From assembly GCF_040712315.1 (NCBI RefSeq), contig NC_134024.1, forward strand, positions 31,239,158 to 31,303,157: 64,000 nt of DNA, in the 5' to 3' direction. The number at the start of each line of letters is the position of its first letter. The stretch's first letter is position 1. Source of the stretch: Castanea sativa. Its lineage: Eukaryota; Streptophyta; Magnoliopsida; Fagales; Fagaceae. The notes under the pieces were generated by a model. The model was not told the origin of the DNA, searched no databases, and was given only the letters and a program-made list of their open reading frames with translations. Below are positions 11,350-22,390 of the stretch, piece by piece. The position numbers and the translations under genes are program-made.

Positions 11350-14300
11350 ATGGGTAGATACACTAAGTTGGTGGACACTCCCAAGGCAATGGTTGTCTTT
11401 AGGGCACAGTATATAATTCCTAATAGCGTAGAAATCTGACACTGTGAGGACGGTGAATGGCTGGTCTTAAACAAACCTCCTGAATCCATAATCATTCCTA
11501 TGATTGCCTTCATTGAAGGCGGGATGAAACTTCCTATGGGGAGGGTTACTAGGGACTACCTAATAAACTATAGGTTGACCCCTACACAATGCTCCCCAAA
11601 TGTCTTTAGAGTCCTTGGGTGCGTAGATATGTTAAATAGGAAAATGGGAACCAACCTTACCTGGCATGACGTAAACTGGGTATACAACTGCCAAAAAGAG
11701 GAAAAAACCAAGTACTACATCAAATACAGAGTCCCCTCCGTTAGGTTGATCTCCTACTTACTTAACTCAAGCAAGGGTATAGACGAGGAATTCCTTATCG
11801 TCTCGGGAGACTAGCATGATAGACTACATTGTCCCACCTAAGAAGGGGAACCAGGTAGAGTTCCTGAGGACACCAAATGCACTTAGGATATTACTTGAGT
11901 TCGTTAGCATGCAAGTTTTCTTTTTCTCGTTGTTTTTGTTTTTTTTTTTACTCATTACTTTTATTGTTTTCCTTGGCAGACGAATACCACACTGCTCCCG
12001 CCAAACACTTGGTTAATTTCACAGACCTAAATTGGATCCTTAGGTCTAAAATTTGTTTGCACAAGGATGGTCAACTTCGGGCTGCCCATATCATCCTAGG
12101 ATACAAACGTTCCACCAAGTGTTTCTAGAGCCTGAAGAACTTTATTAAAGCCAGGGACCCCCAGTTGGCTCTAATAGACGTCGCCGTCCCAGGCTTTTTG
12201 CTGTCTGAACCTCCTCTTACCGAAACTCAGGACGCCCAACTACCAACACCACCAGCTGCCAGGCAGAAGCCCCCCATCCCATCGGACTATGAGGCCAAGG
12301 AGTTCAAAGCCGAGCCTGTCCCCTAGGAAGTCACTAATAAGGATTTTGAGGTCTTCTATCAATAGGAAGACCCTATGAACGCTCCCAGCACTTCACACAA
12401 ACACCTACCACCTGCACAAGTTAGCGTCAACTAGGAGGCCACAAACATCCCAGAAGGCATGAGATTTGAAGAGAAGACGCCCGATCTCATAGCCCTACTC
12501 AATGCCCATGCTGGGGGCAATATCCCAGCAGTGGTGGTGGTGCCCCGACCACTTACTCCTGCTGCTATGCGCACCTCGTCTGTCGAAGCTGCGGACAGAA
12601 AAAGAAAAAGAGCCCAATGAGGCAAAGGCATAAAGGGTGCCGAGGAGGGGGAGGTTACTAAATCCTCCCACTACCCCCCCTCCAAAGATGCCGGGACAGG
12701 GAGGCGGCAACAAAAGAAGTCCTCGTCCACACGGACTTCTAAGGATCTTGGGGGAGACTAGCCCAAGAAGCCTTCCATCTAGAGGCCTCTTTTTACCCTC
12801 AGCTCTGGCAACCTAGTACTTGATGACGCCAATTTGAGGGACCCCTAAAAGGGAAGCTTAGGTCTGGTGGCCGAGAGTCTGGAGAAAGCCTTATGCTTGC
12901 TATAGGACATGGCAGAGCTAAGGTCCTTTAGGAAGTGCGAGGTCTTCCTATCTTTAAAACAAGATCTAGCTAAGGTACGTGATCACTTCCCTTAACTTAA
13001 TTGAAAAAATTTTGTTGAGGTCAAAAAAATCTTGACACAAGGCCCAAAGAAATAGCACATTGGGCCAATCCATGGAAAGTAAAATTGAAAAAAAGGTGTT
13101 GGGCTCACAAAGAGAAAAGGATGGTAGGCCTAATAGATTTGAGACCCAAGATCCATAAAGGGGCAAGTTTTAGAATCCATGAAATAAAGGGAAGAAAGAA
13201 AAGGGCCCAGCCTGCCAAGATTAGAGGACCAAAGAGAGTCTAGTAGAAAGAGCTGGGCCGGGATCTTGGAGTTTGCCAAGGGCCTGGAATCCCTGGGACG
13301 TGTAGCACAGCCAAAGAGGGATTAAGACAGCTCAAAAAGGGAACCAAAAGGCATAAGAAATGAAGGACAGATATGTCCTTCTCAAGCACTCAATGATGTA
13401 GCGCAGAACGAAAGGGCTTGGAGAGCAACAACTCATGAGCAAAAGACCGGTACCTCAGGGAACCCGGAAAGAAGAACCATAAAGGGAAGTAGCTAGGAAA
13501 ACCTTCGACTTGGCAGGGAAGGACTCAGCCTACCGGAAAAAATGACAAAAAGGAGGGCGGCCAAAATGCTAAGTCTGGAAAAATGAAGATGGAGAAGCCT
13601 TGGAGGAAGAGAAATTAAAGGTCAGCTCCCCCGAAGACACCTTAGAATAGAAGGTCAGCAAGGGGCTTTTGGAGAAAAGGCACCAAAAGAAGAGAACTAT
13701 GAGAAACAAGGAATGGGTTAGCCTCCAAAGCTGTTGGCACGCTAGAGGCTCTGTTACCTAGGAAAGCAAAGGGAGGGAACCAGTGGTATGCCAGAACCCT
13801 GAGGTGACGCTATAAAAGGAGGAAGCAGCAATAGTGAAAGACATTATTGAGCAATAGTGAAATCATAACAGAATCATAAAAACTCTGTCAAAACTCAAAG
13901 AAAATAAGGAAATATCTCCCAGTATTCCAGAAATAGCCACTATAGTACATACTTTGATTCAAAAGGATTCAAATTTTGCAAGTCTTAAAGACTTAGATAG
14001 CCATCTAAGTTTGTAATTTTTGAGCTTATTTGGACCTTGTATCACATCTTAGTAAGCACATTGTAATCCCTAATCAAGAAAACTAATGGAGTGTTTCTTA
14101 TTGATTTGAGGATCCCTAACAATTATTTTTGTGTGTTTCTTTATTACATTGCCTTCCTTTGCTGTTTTCTTGTTATTCAATACATATATTCTCACTTGCT
14201 AGTATATACGTATTGTAGGAACCTTGCCCTGTGCACCACTTGGTTTGTAAACAACTCATTTAACTGCGGTAAACCAAGCCCAGTCTCTTCAAACTACAAC

Positions 14301-14650
14301 AAGAGAGCCCGGGGTCCTTGCTTAAGCTTGGGCCTAGACATCGTCCAAAAAAACCGACCCTCACAAAGTTCAACCCAATACTTACGTTCTCTTTTTTCCA
14401 GGCTGTCCAAGCTGCCTTCATGGCCGAGGAGTGGGTAGACCACTCTTTGGACATGGCTAGGAAAGCTAAGAACAAGTTGGAGGCTGCTAAAAAAGCCCAC
14501 ACAGAGTTGGATAAGAAGCTGAAAGACACCCTTGCCCAGCAATCCGAGATGGAAAGGGCTTAGAAGAATGTTGAAGCTGTCCTTAAAAGTTTTGAAAAGC
14601 AAGCTGCTGAGGCATTGGAGGCCCAAAGAAAGGCCTACTGGCACAAACCT
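11350..14650 (+). pseudogene. spliced antisense ORF of the Tat-like element (relic)
   Basis: From the ATG at 11350 one frame reads through motifs such as IPMIAFIEGG, LPMGRVTRDYLINYR, FRVLGCVDMLN, LTWHDVNWVY and EEFLIVSGD, the style of the plant-wide protein family often annotated as putative plant transposon protein. Stops at about 11448 and 11812 break it. A second exon opens after TTGGCAG near 11980 (EYHTAPAKHLVNFTDL), is rich in Pro/Lys and has several stops. It splices at AAG|GTACGT (intron 12975-14401) to an exon coding a coiled coil (AEEWVDHSLDMARKAKNKLE, about 14402-14650), in frame. Function in the element is unknown. It is broken, so a relic. Confidence 0.65.
13013..14364 (+). repeat. 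probable solo LTR inside an intron of the antisense ORF
   Basis: Begins TGTTGAGGTC and ends GACCCTCACA (near-inverted ends, TG...CA), 1352 bp, with a TATA box CTATAAAAGG at 13810-13819. Flanking AATTT (13008-13012) and AAGTT (14365-14369) fit a TSD with one change. Removing it and one TSD copy shrinks the intron from 1427 to 70 nt, a usual plant intron size, which supports the call. Confidence 0.6.
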
Positions 14651-15291
14651 AACCCGGACAACCCGTGGACAAGCCTACTGGCACCAAATGCCCTTGTTAG
14701 CTCATCGAAAGACCTCACTGACCCCTTCTCTAAGGCATCAAACCAACGTATGGCCACAGGCCCGAGACTAAAAGGGAACACCTTACAAATAAGGGCCTCA
14801 TTATTGGCATGGGCCGCCATCTTCTGATTAAAGTGACTGGCGTGCTCCACAGGATCAGTTCTCCCATTGTAAACAACAAAAGTTGGCTAAGGAAACCGAT
14901 GAGGAGGCTTGGCCTTGCCGATTCTCCTAATGAAAGGTGATTTTGAAATATGCTATAAAGCCTTGCTCATTGCATCGTTCCCCATTCCATGGTGAGAAGG
15001 CTTTATCTCACGTTTACGACCACCCCCCTCCCGCTTACTTTGGCGCAAAAGGGCTGAAAATGACTCATTAGATAGAGTTCTATATCCATGACGATAAGAA
15101 TGGTCCCTGCTTCCCCCAAAACCATCATTTGGTGGGGAGGACAAACTTCTCCTATCTTGCTCCCTGCGTCTCAGCCTGGCATGCAAGCTATCAACCTCCT
15201 GTTGCAACCTTCGTGTCTCCTGATCATGTGAGGAACGACTCCTAGTTCCTAAGTGACTTTGCTTAGTACGCTCAATATAATAAGTCTCCAC
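14635..15291 (-). pseudogene. gag relic of the Tat-like element
   Basis: The minus strand reads an Arg-rich N-terminal part (15291-14953, heptad-like ETRRLQQEVDSLHARLRRRE) and then, past stops, the retrotransposon Gag core: FNQKMAAHANNEALICKVF, SLGPVAIRWFDALEKGS and FDELTRAFGA (14850-14690). Gag forms the virus-like particle shell of the element. The core is cut after RAFGA, where the sequence jumps into the tail of the antisense ORF, so the rest of gag and all of pol have been deleted. Confidence 0.75.
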
Positions 15292-15431
15292 TATAACACT
15301 TGGAGTATGTTGCCTATCCCTTCTTCTCTTAAAGTTAACGAACTGGTTTTCCCTTATGAGCCAACTGACTCTTCCCTATCCTAGCCTACGTTAGCCATAG
15401 ATACTCAAGCCGAATCCACAACACCTTGCTA

Positions 15432-15451
15432 TTCCCACAGACGGCGCCAAT
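15432..15451 (-). other. primer-binding site of the Tat-like element
   Basis: Directly inside the right LTR the minus strand reads TTGGCGCCGTCTGTGGGAA, the type of PBS seen in Tat/Athila-like elements; the first TGGCGCCGT matches an Asp-tRNA 3' end as I remember it. Confidence 0.6.
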
Positions 15452-16163
15452 TGTAAGGACCAAAGATTTTGTCCCCCAGACCCACTTAGAATAGTGAGCT
15501 TGCAGAGTTTAGCTGAGGCCTAAATCAATATATTTATTAGAGAGGGAATCAAACAACAAGGGAGGGCTTAGCCCGAGGATCTGAATAAGGGTGGAAGGCC
15601 CTGTTTAATTAAATATATAAGTCCATACATTAACATATGTTTGCCCGAGGAGGCCAAAGTTCCTCAAATAAAAAAATTGTTCATGTTCTTCTCTCTATGA
15701 TCTTTTTACAATGATCTCTTTATTTTGTCCGACCTCCCCCTGTTTGATAAATTTTTTCTCCTTATATACTCTCCCCTTCTTCACATCTTGGCCGTCCATT
15801 ACTTCATAACCAGCCTCCCCTCACGACACCTGTCCCCTTTTCCATTTGAAGAATGTGATGGAAAGAGTCTGCTTAGCTGTGACTTGCACTGTTTAGGTCA
15901 CTTCCTCATCAATGTAGCTGATAAAGTTGTTGCCCACCATTTAATGCAGCTAGGAGGCTAGAAGCGGGACATTCAATGCGGAGGCCACCAGCTACCTCAA
16001 ATTAGAAACTTCCCCCCTTGTCCTTTGGATCCCACTTGGTATGCCTTAGAGTACTTTTGACTCATCTCTACATCTCCCTGAGCAACCCTTCTCTTCGGGC
16101 CCGTGGCATTGTCACCCCACACTACAACTCTTAAATTTCATCCTCGATCCTCAGGCCCCCACA
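15452..16163 (-). repeat. 5' LTR of the Tat-like element
   Basis: 712 bp, pairs with 10261-10978; followed by TSD copy ATTAT at 16164-16168. Confidence 0.9.
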
Positions 16164-16168
16164 ATTAT

Positions 16169-17861
16169 TATTATGAATAACATTTCAATGATCTATTTTT
16201 TTAGGTACAATAGAGTGATGCTAATAATATTATAAATTATGCTATATGTGCCTTATAAATTAATGTGTAACATTAAATTTAAAATAAAAATACCAAAAAC
16301 TTTGGACCACACTTCTATGTAGTTAATACCCTTGTTGCATGGTTGTGGAGAAAATTAAAAGTGAAATTTGGGGGGAAGGGAATAATTAAGTTTTTTCTTT
16401 GATTGGGTGGCTAAAGTTCACGTATACAAATATATTTAAATGGTCCCTCTCCCCTCCCCCACATGACACACATGTATATACAAACATATTGTATGATTAT
16501 GTTTATGTTATGTAAGTTAACCTATAACATCGTTTCTTCACTCCATAAATGCTTCAAAAATTTGTTTAAGTGGACTGTAGAAATTTTTTGTCAACATTGT
16601 CATTATGGTATGTTTTTGTCATCTCAAGTTGTCTACATCAATACTAGACATAGTATTGAAGATCCCAAGTGTAGTAGTGATTTGATTAATTATATTTTCC
16701 CCTTAGATCAAGGTTTTAACATGGAGCTGTCACTTATTTTATTAAATTGTGTAAAATAAGAAAATTATCATCAAAAGTACTTGATTTTTATTGAATAATT
16801 GAATGATTTTACATAAAGTAAAAAATTACAAGGCCTTGGTTCTAGATACAATCTAAGAGAAAAGTTTTAAGGCTTTAGTTCTAGTTACATTCTATAAAAT
16901 GCAAAATTATATAGATAAAACTTTAGTCTATGAACTCTTGATTTAAGTTTGAATGCTAAGTTACAATGTGGAAAGGTGTTAAACACCCACCTTACCTTGT
17001 AAAAATCGATCTTCTAGATTGTGGTGATCAATAACATGTTACATCATCCAAACAATTAATATGCCATAATATACAACATCATGTCACTTGTCATTGAAAT
17101 GAATCAAAAACAGAATTTGAAAGGAAAAATAGGTAATTGTGTGTGATTAGTGATGATCTTGGGTCTAGCATGTGGATATGGTAAGAGAACTGAAACATGT
17201 TATTGGTTAATTGAGGAATGGCATGAACATAGCAAGAAAAAACACTATTTTGCTTGATTTCATCAACAAACTAACATTTAGCAAATGACTATCCTATGCA
17301 TTATAACTTTTTGACCCTAAATATCATGGTAATATCAGAACCAAACATGTTAATTCGAACTAACTCAAGCATGGAAACAACAAATAAAAATAATCTATAC
17401 CTGCATACAAATGAAACAAGCAAAAAGAAAAAGAAAAAAGAGGGAAGTTCTTTAGAATCCTAGAGGAGAGATAATGAAATGCTTGGTCACAATCCTCTAG
17501 AGCTCTAGGGGAGAGTGGCATGCTTTAGAATGTGAATTCTCCCTCTATTTACAAAGGGGATAAGACTCTAAAGAGGGGGTAGGTAGGTTGGCTAGGAATT
17601 AAAGAGGTTTGAATTTTGAAATGCAAGTGAAAGATGACATTTGGTTTCCCCCTCTTTCTATCGATTGGAAAATGGAAGGGGTAGTACAAGTGCCGATCAA
17701 CACTTGAACCTAGTGTTGGCAGCAATTTTTATTTATTTATTTAGTTTTTTGCATGATTTTTTTCTTTCAAGTTCTTGCCAAATTTCAACTCAATCACCTC
17801 CATTATAGCATTGATTAGCATTGATTATTGTTGAACTAGCTTGTAACCCCATGCATATGCA
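16169..17861. other. AT-rich intergenic DNA with dispersed repeats
   Basis: No gene recognised. The part 16440-16600 resembles 9830-9985; the part about 16705-17045 resembles 31305-31630 (shared words TACAATCTAA, ACATTCTA, GTGTT-AACACCCACC). The open frame at 16463-16759 lies in the first repeat and has no domain. Confidence 0.45.
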
Positions 17862-18248
17862 TGGATACGTAGGGGTGTCAATTTTTGACCCAACCTGCGA
17901 ACATGACATGAACCCAACTTGAGTATTTACTGATTAGGGTTGGGCCTTAATGGGTTTGGGTCATAAATGGGTTGACCCGAAAGTGACACAATAAGAAACA
18001 TGTCATAAGTGAGTTAACTTGCGTAACCCACAATAGACACGTTTGACACACCAATTTATTTGTGTCAACCCAAAATGACCCATTTAACACAACCCGTTTA
18101 ATTCGTAAAACAAATAAATATTCATTTATTTTAGATTTGTTAAATACTTTTTATATCCAACATATATATTTTAAATTTAGAAAGAAAAGTGGGTAATTAC
18201 AAATCTTACAAGAGATATAATTGAAAATTGAAACTTTATAAACCCTAA

Positions 18249-18429
18249 GGCTCCGTTTGGTTTGCGTTTTTCACGGTTTGCGTCTGCGTTTGGCTGCTTT
18301 TTATTTATTTATTTTTTTACCAGTGCATCAAGGCAAATGAACAGTATTTTTTTAGTGTGAACAGTAATCAAAAATTATTTTTTTATTTTTTTCAGTTTTC
18401 AGCAAAATAAGCGGTATCCAAATGCACAC
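18249..18429. mobile_element. Tourist-like MITE nested in the hAT relic
   Basis: Ends GGCTCCGTTTGG and (reverse complement) GTGTGCATTTGG; TSD TAA at 18246-18248 and 18430-18432. Same family as the cluster at 29816-30947. Confidence 0.65.
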
Positions 18430-18471
18430 TAAATCTCTAAACCTTCTTATAAATATCTAATTTTGAGTGTT

Positions 18472-18826
18472 CCAATTTCTATTGTTGCCTCAGAGTCTAC
18501 TTTTAGGGTTGGTGGGAGAGTGACTGATCAATTTAGAAGTTCATTGGGGCCAGACACTGTTGAAGCATTGGTTTGCACTAGAGATTGGCTGTATGGAGAG
18601 AAAGGTAATCTTATTTGTTTCATTAGTTATTACAACTCTTACATTATTATTATTTAGCTCTTGTAAAACTGTTGAGGCATGATCATATTTTGTAACTATT
18701 AATACTTATATATATATAGGCATAGAACTTGCACAAATGAAATTGGATAAGCTTGTAGAAGATGTTATGAATTAGGACATCAACAAAGAATTTATGGATG
18801 ATAATCGTAGTCATAATCAGGATTAG
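18472..18826 (+). pseudogene. hAT transposase C-terminal dimerisation domain fragment
   Basis: The frame reads SIVASESTFRVGGRV, DQFRSSLGPDTVEALVC and TRDWLYGE, the hallmark hAT C-terminal dimerisation motif (ASESxFSxGGR...ALxCxxDWL). A GT at 18605 and AG at 18718-18719 join in frame to an exon reading GIELAQMKLDKLVEDVMN then a stop. Catalytic parts of the transposase and the BED finger are missing. It marks the element as a deletion product of an autonomous hAT. Confidence 0.75.
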
Positions 18827-19359
18827 TCTACTGTTTGCTCCAATTCTTTCAGTATTCATATTTAGCATTTGGCGAGTTCCAAGGATATTATATTTTTGTT
18901 GAACTATGTTATTTTATTTTTGTTAAACTGTGTTATTTTGAATTTTGGTTGAATTATATACACTTCTTTTGGAGTGTAAAGAACTTATTTCTAGATAAAT
19001 GTTATATTTTTGTTGAACTATATTATTTTAAATGTGGGTTAAAGACTTGAAGTATATGTACTGCTTTTGGGATGTAAAAAGAAAAATATATATTTCTAGA
19101 TGGATGTTATTTTTAATATTATGCAAGTTGAAATGGGCTGTGTTACATTCGTGTCAACCTAACACAACTTGTTTATTAAGCATGTCAAATGGGTTAGGTC
19201 AGGTCAACCCGCCTTATTAACAGGTCGGATTAAGGTTGAAGGATCATAACACGATTATTAAATGAGTCGGGTTAGGGTTGAACCAATTAGTCAAATACCC
19301 CTACCTTGACACGACACGAACCCGACACGCTAACCCGAATTAACACCCCTATGAATATA

Positions 19360-19729
19360 CTTAAAGATATACAATAAGATGCATAATTTAATTCCTATAT
19401 ATATAATTTAAATACTATTGATAGTCCCTTTTATACTTTGTTAACCCTTAAAAATTTTTTGTTAAGGATATTACTAGGTATAAAATGTAAATTGTGAAGC
19501 ACTTTTTTATTTTATTTTATTTTATTTTTTACGATTCATTTATTCTAGACTCTTTGGTTTTTATACTTATATACTTAATAACTCACTTAGATTAATATTT
19601 ATGATATAGTTACACATTTGATTCTAAAATTAAGAAATAAAAGTCTTTAAGAATAAATAATTTAGGATACATAGTGCAAAATTGTAACTCTAATTTGGAA
19701 TTTTAATTTGAGTTTCTCTCAGCTTTATC

Positions 19730-19785
<56 letters not shown>

Positions 19786-19943
19786 CCCCTTATAAATGGT
19801 AGTTTCAAGTTTTCAACCACAACCTAAGGATTATTGTTTGCCAACCCAATTGATCAAATGTGTGTGTATCGTCACGATTATTTTTAGTTCAAAACCATTA
19901 GTAGATTAATTTGCTTGTCATTTTGTCATGGATTTAAAATTAT
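19360..19943. other. AT-rich intergenic DNA with a TAT/TA microsatellite
   Basis: No gene seen. A (ATT)n(TA)n tract lies at about 19732-19783. Confidence 0.45.
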
Positions 19944-20128
19944 GGGTCATGCTAAAAAATGCCCTTAGGACATTGGTTAACAATCCAATTTAGGAAAGTT
20001 TTGACATCATTTTTATGGGAAATGAAAAAAATTGTCAAAACATTAATTGTTTTATTTTCTTTTCCCATAAAAACTTTCTTTAAATAGATTATTAACCAAT
20101 GTCCTGAGAACATTCATTAGCATTTCCC
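19944..20128. mobile_element. foldback MITE, probably Mutator-type
   Basis: A 185-bp segment whose two arms fold back on each other (about 35-40 bases each, sharing AGGACATTGGTTAA). Ends are GGGTCATGCTAA and GGGAAATGCTAA. Flanks TAAAATTAT (19935-19943) and TTAAATTAT (20129-20137) fit a 9-bp TSD with one change. Confidence 0.6.
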
Positions 20129-20247
20129 TTAAATTATTACTATACTGTTTGTTGTCCAACACAACAATATCTCAATCTTGGTGTTTTATAAGAATACACG
20201 TTTTTAGGACGGTGACATCTTTGGGATAGAGGGAAAGAAAAAAGCAA

Positions 20248-21475
20248 ATGGAAAGAGAGAGAAGCTCTGAGGAGGAAGACACACTAGAAAGGAGTACAAA
20301 GAAGTTCAAAGAAATTCACCCAGTGAATGAGGTAAACACTGAGAGGTTACGTGATGATAGATTTGCTAGATATAGTGCTGATAGTTATAAAGATAAGTTG
20401 GTGGGTTCCATCCTAGGGGCTTATAAACAAGCCTTTGGATTCTCTACTTCCTTGGATGAGGAAGATGAATTGGACGTGGATGATGATGAACTCTGTGAAG
20501 GTATGGCTGAACTTAAAGTCTCTAGTGAAGAGAAAGTGAGGATTAGAGCACCGTGGAGCCAGTCTATTATTGTTAAAGCTTTTGGTAAGAGTGTGGGCTT
20601 TGTATATATGTCTTCTAAGCTTAGAACAATGTGGAATTCGTCTGGTAGAATGGATTGTGTGGATATAGGTCCTGATTTTTTTCTGATCAAGTTTGCAAAC
20701 TGATTTGGATGAGGTTCTTAAGAAGGGTCTGTGGTTTGTTGGTCAACAATTCTTGGCCATTAGGTAGTGGGAACTCGAGTTCAAAGTGTCTAAGGCAACA
20801 TGCTCGTCTATTGCGGTGTGGATTAGGTTGCCTGAGCTTCCTATTGAGTATTACGATCCCATCATGCTTAAGAACGTGGGGAGTACAATTGGTCCTGTGC
20901 TTCGTATTGCTTCTCATACATTTAATGGTGCTAGAGGTCGTTTTGCAAGAATCTGTGTCCAGATTAACATTGATAAACCACTGATTAATTCTATAAAGAT
21001 TGGGAAGATGGTGCAATCGGTGCAATATGAAGGTATTCAAATGCTGTGCTTTGCGTGTGGGTGCATTGGTCATAGGAAAGATAGATGTCCAACCTTAGTC
21101 AGGGGACCAGAACCAACAGTAGATAAAGAAGGGATTAATGCCACTGATGCCAACTATAGGCCCAAGGAAGCTTATACGACTAAGACAGGTCAAGAAGATG
21201 GCAAGGCTGGAAAGGAAGAGGTGTATGGAGATTGGATGGTAGTGAAGCGGAAGACAAGATTAGCTGAGAGAGGTTGGAATGCACGCTTTGGCTATGGCAG
21301 TGAAGGAGCAAGGTCTAAAGGTGATGGGGATGATAGGTCTGATTCACGTTACCCACCTCGAGACTCAAAATTTGACCATAGAAGAGACATGAAGAGAAAA
21401 GCAGTGGAGAAAAAGACATTAGTGAAAAAATATGCTGAACTAGTATTGGCCCAGCCGAACCAAAAGAATACATGA
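20248..21475 (+). pseudogene. LINE ORF1 (DUF4283-type, CCHC zinc knuckle)
   Basis: ORF1 of plant L1 elements encodes a nucleic-acid-binding protein. The ATG at 20248 is 19 bases inside the element. An acidic N-terminal part is followed by RAPWSQSIIVKAFGKSVGF, then after a frameshift near 20700 by KKGLWFVGQQFLAI. A TAG (about 20764) precedes VWIRLPELPIEYYD, and RIASHTFNGARGRFARICVQ leads to the knuckle CFACGCIGHRKDRC (about 21047-21088). A basic tail follows. Open frames at 21608-22240 are probably its C-terminal part in other frames. Two breaks make it non-functional. Confidence 0.8.
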
Positions 21476-22390
21476 AACCAAAGGGGTGAGGTGGCTATTG
21501 AAAATAGTGGTCAAGTGTTGTCCTAACCAAACCAAAAGCATACACGGAACCAAAGGAGTGAGGTTGATTTTGATAATAGTGGGGCCCGTAAACCTAACTC
21601 TAGGAAGGTGTTTACTAACCATGGTAAAAACCATACTATGGGTTGGGAGAGTAGAAAGTGGCCTGTTAAGGCTACCACAGAAAGCCCTGTAGTTAAGAAA
21701 AATTCTGCTAGTTGCCTTGGTGGGTTTACTTTTGAGGCAAAAGCTCAGGAGAATGAATACACTAATAGAGAGATGGGCAATTTTTCTAAAGGGCAAGGTG
21801 ATACCAATTGGAGACAAAACAATAGAAGGGATACAGAGGGATCCAACGGACATAATGGGCTGGTACGAAGAGGAGGCTCTTGTAGCTTGGAAGAACATCT
21901 TCCCCCTGACAGAGGTGAGTGCTCGACTGGGTTATCTACCCATGGAGGACGAGGCATGGCTGAAAACTCCAAACCCGTATTGGCATTTTCTCATGGACAG
22001 ACCAACGTTTCCTCCTCTACCCACATGGTATCGGTGTATCAAGGGAGTCCCTTTTGGAAGCACCTTTGCGAAGAATCAATGAGTGCTTTAGAGAAGATTC
22101 TGGAGACAGCGATTTGTCAGAGAAAAATCCTTCAGGAGAGATCGATGGAGATGGTAGTCATGGGCAACCTTTTTCTTGTGAAACTTCTGCAGTTTTCAAT
22201 GCCTATGATAGCATGCACTCTGAACATACTCAGCAAGTAGTCTCTTTTTAGGATTCTGAAACATGTAGTGACTCTGTTTCTGGGACTCATTAAGGAAAAG
22301 ATGGCACTGAGACAAGCATGGACATTGAGGGTGATAGGGGAGGAACCATCCCCGGAATGGTTTGATGCTTGCTGTACCCCTAATCCGATT

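Larger units (their letters stand above)
10261..16163 (-). mobile_element. deleted Tat-like Ty3/gypsy LTR retrotransposon
   Basis: Two LTRs (10261-10978 and 15452-16163) bound by TG...CA and a perfect 5-bp TSD ATTAT (10256-10260, 16164-16168) define a 5.9-kb element. The primer-binding site beside the right LTR (TTGGCGCCGTCTGTGGGAA on the minus strand) and a gag relic on the same strand give the orientation. Protease, RT, RNase H and integrase are absent. The other strand carries a spliced antisense ORF relic. It is a non-autonomous deletion derivative, dead by coding content. Lineage (Tat) is inferred from the PBS type, the Gag style and the antisense ORF. Confidence 0.85.
17870..19351 (+). 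mobile_element. hAT DNA transposon relic
   Basis: Terminal inverted repeats TAGGGGTGTCAA and TTAACACCCCTA bound 1482 bp. Flanking octamers TGGATACG (17862-17869) and TGAATATA (19352-19359) match at five of eight positions with three transition changes, as expected for an old 8-bp hAT TSD. Sub-terminal ACCC/GGGT words are repeated in both arms. The inside carries a transposase dimerisation-domain exon and a nested MITE. Confidence 0.75.
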
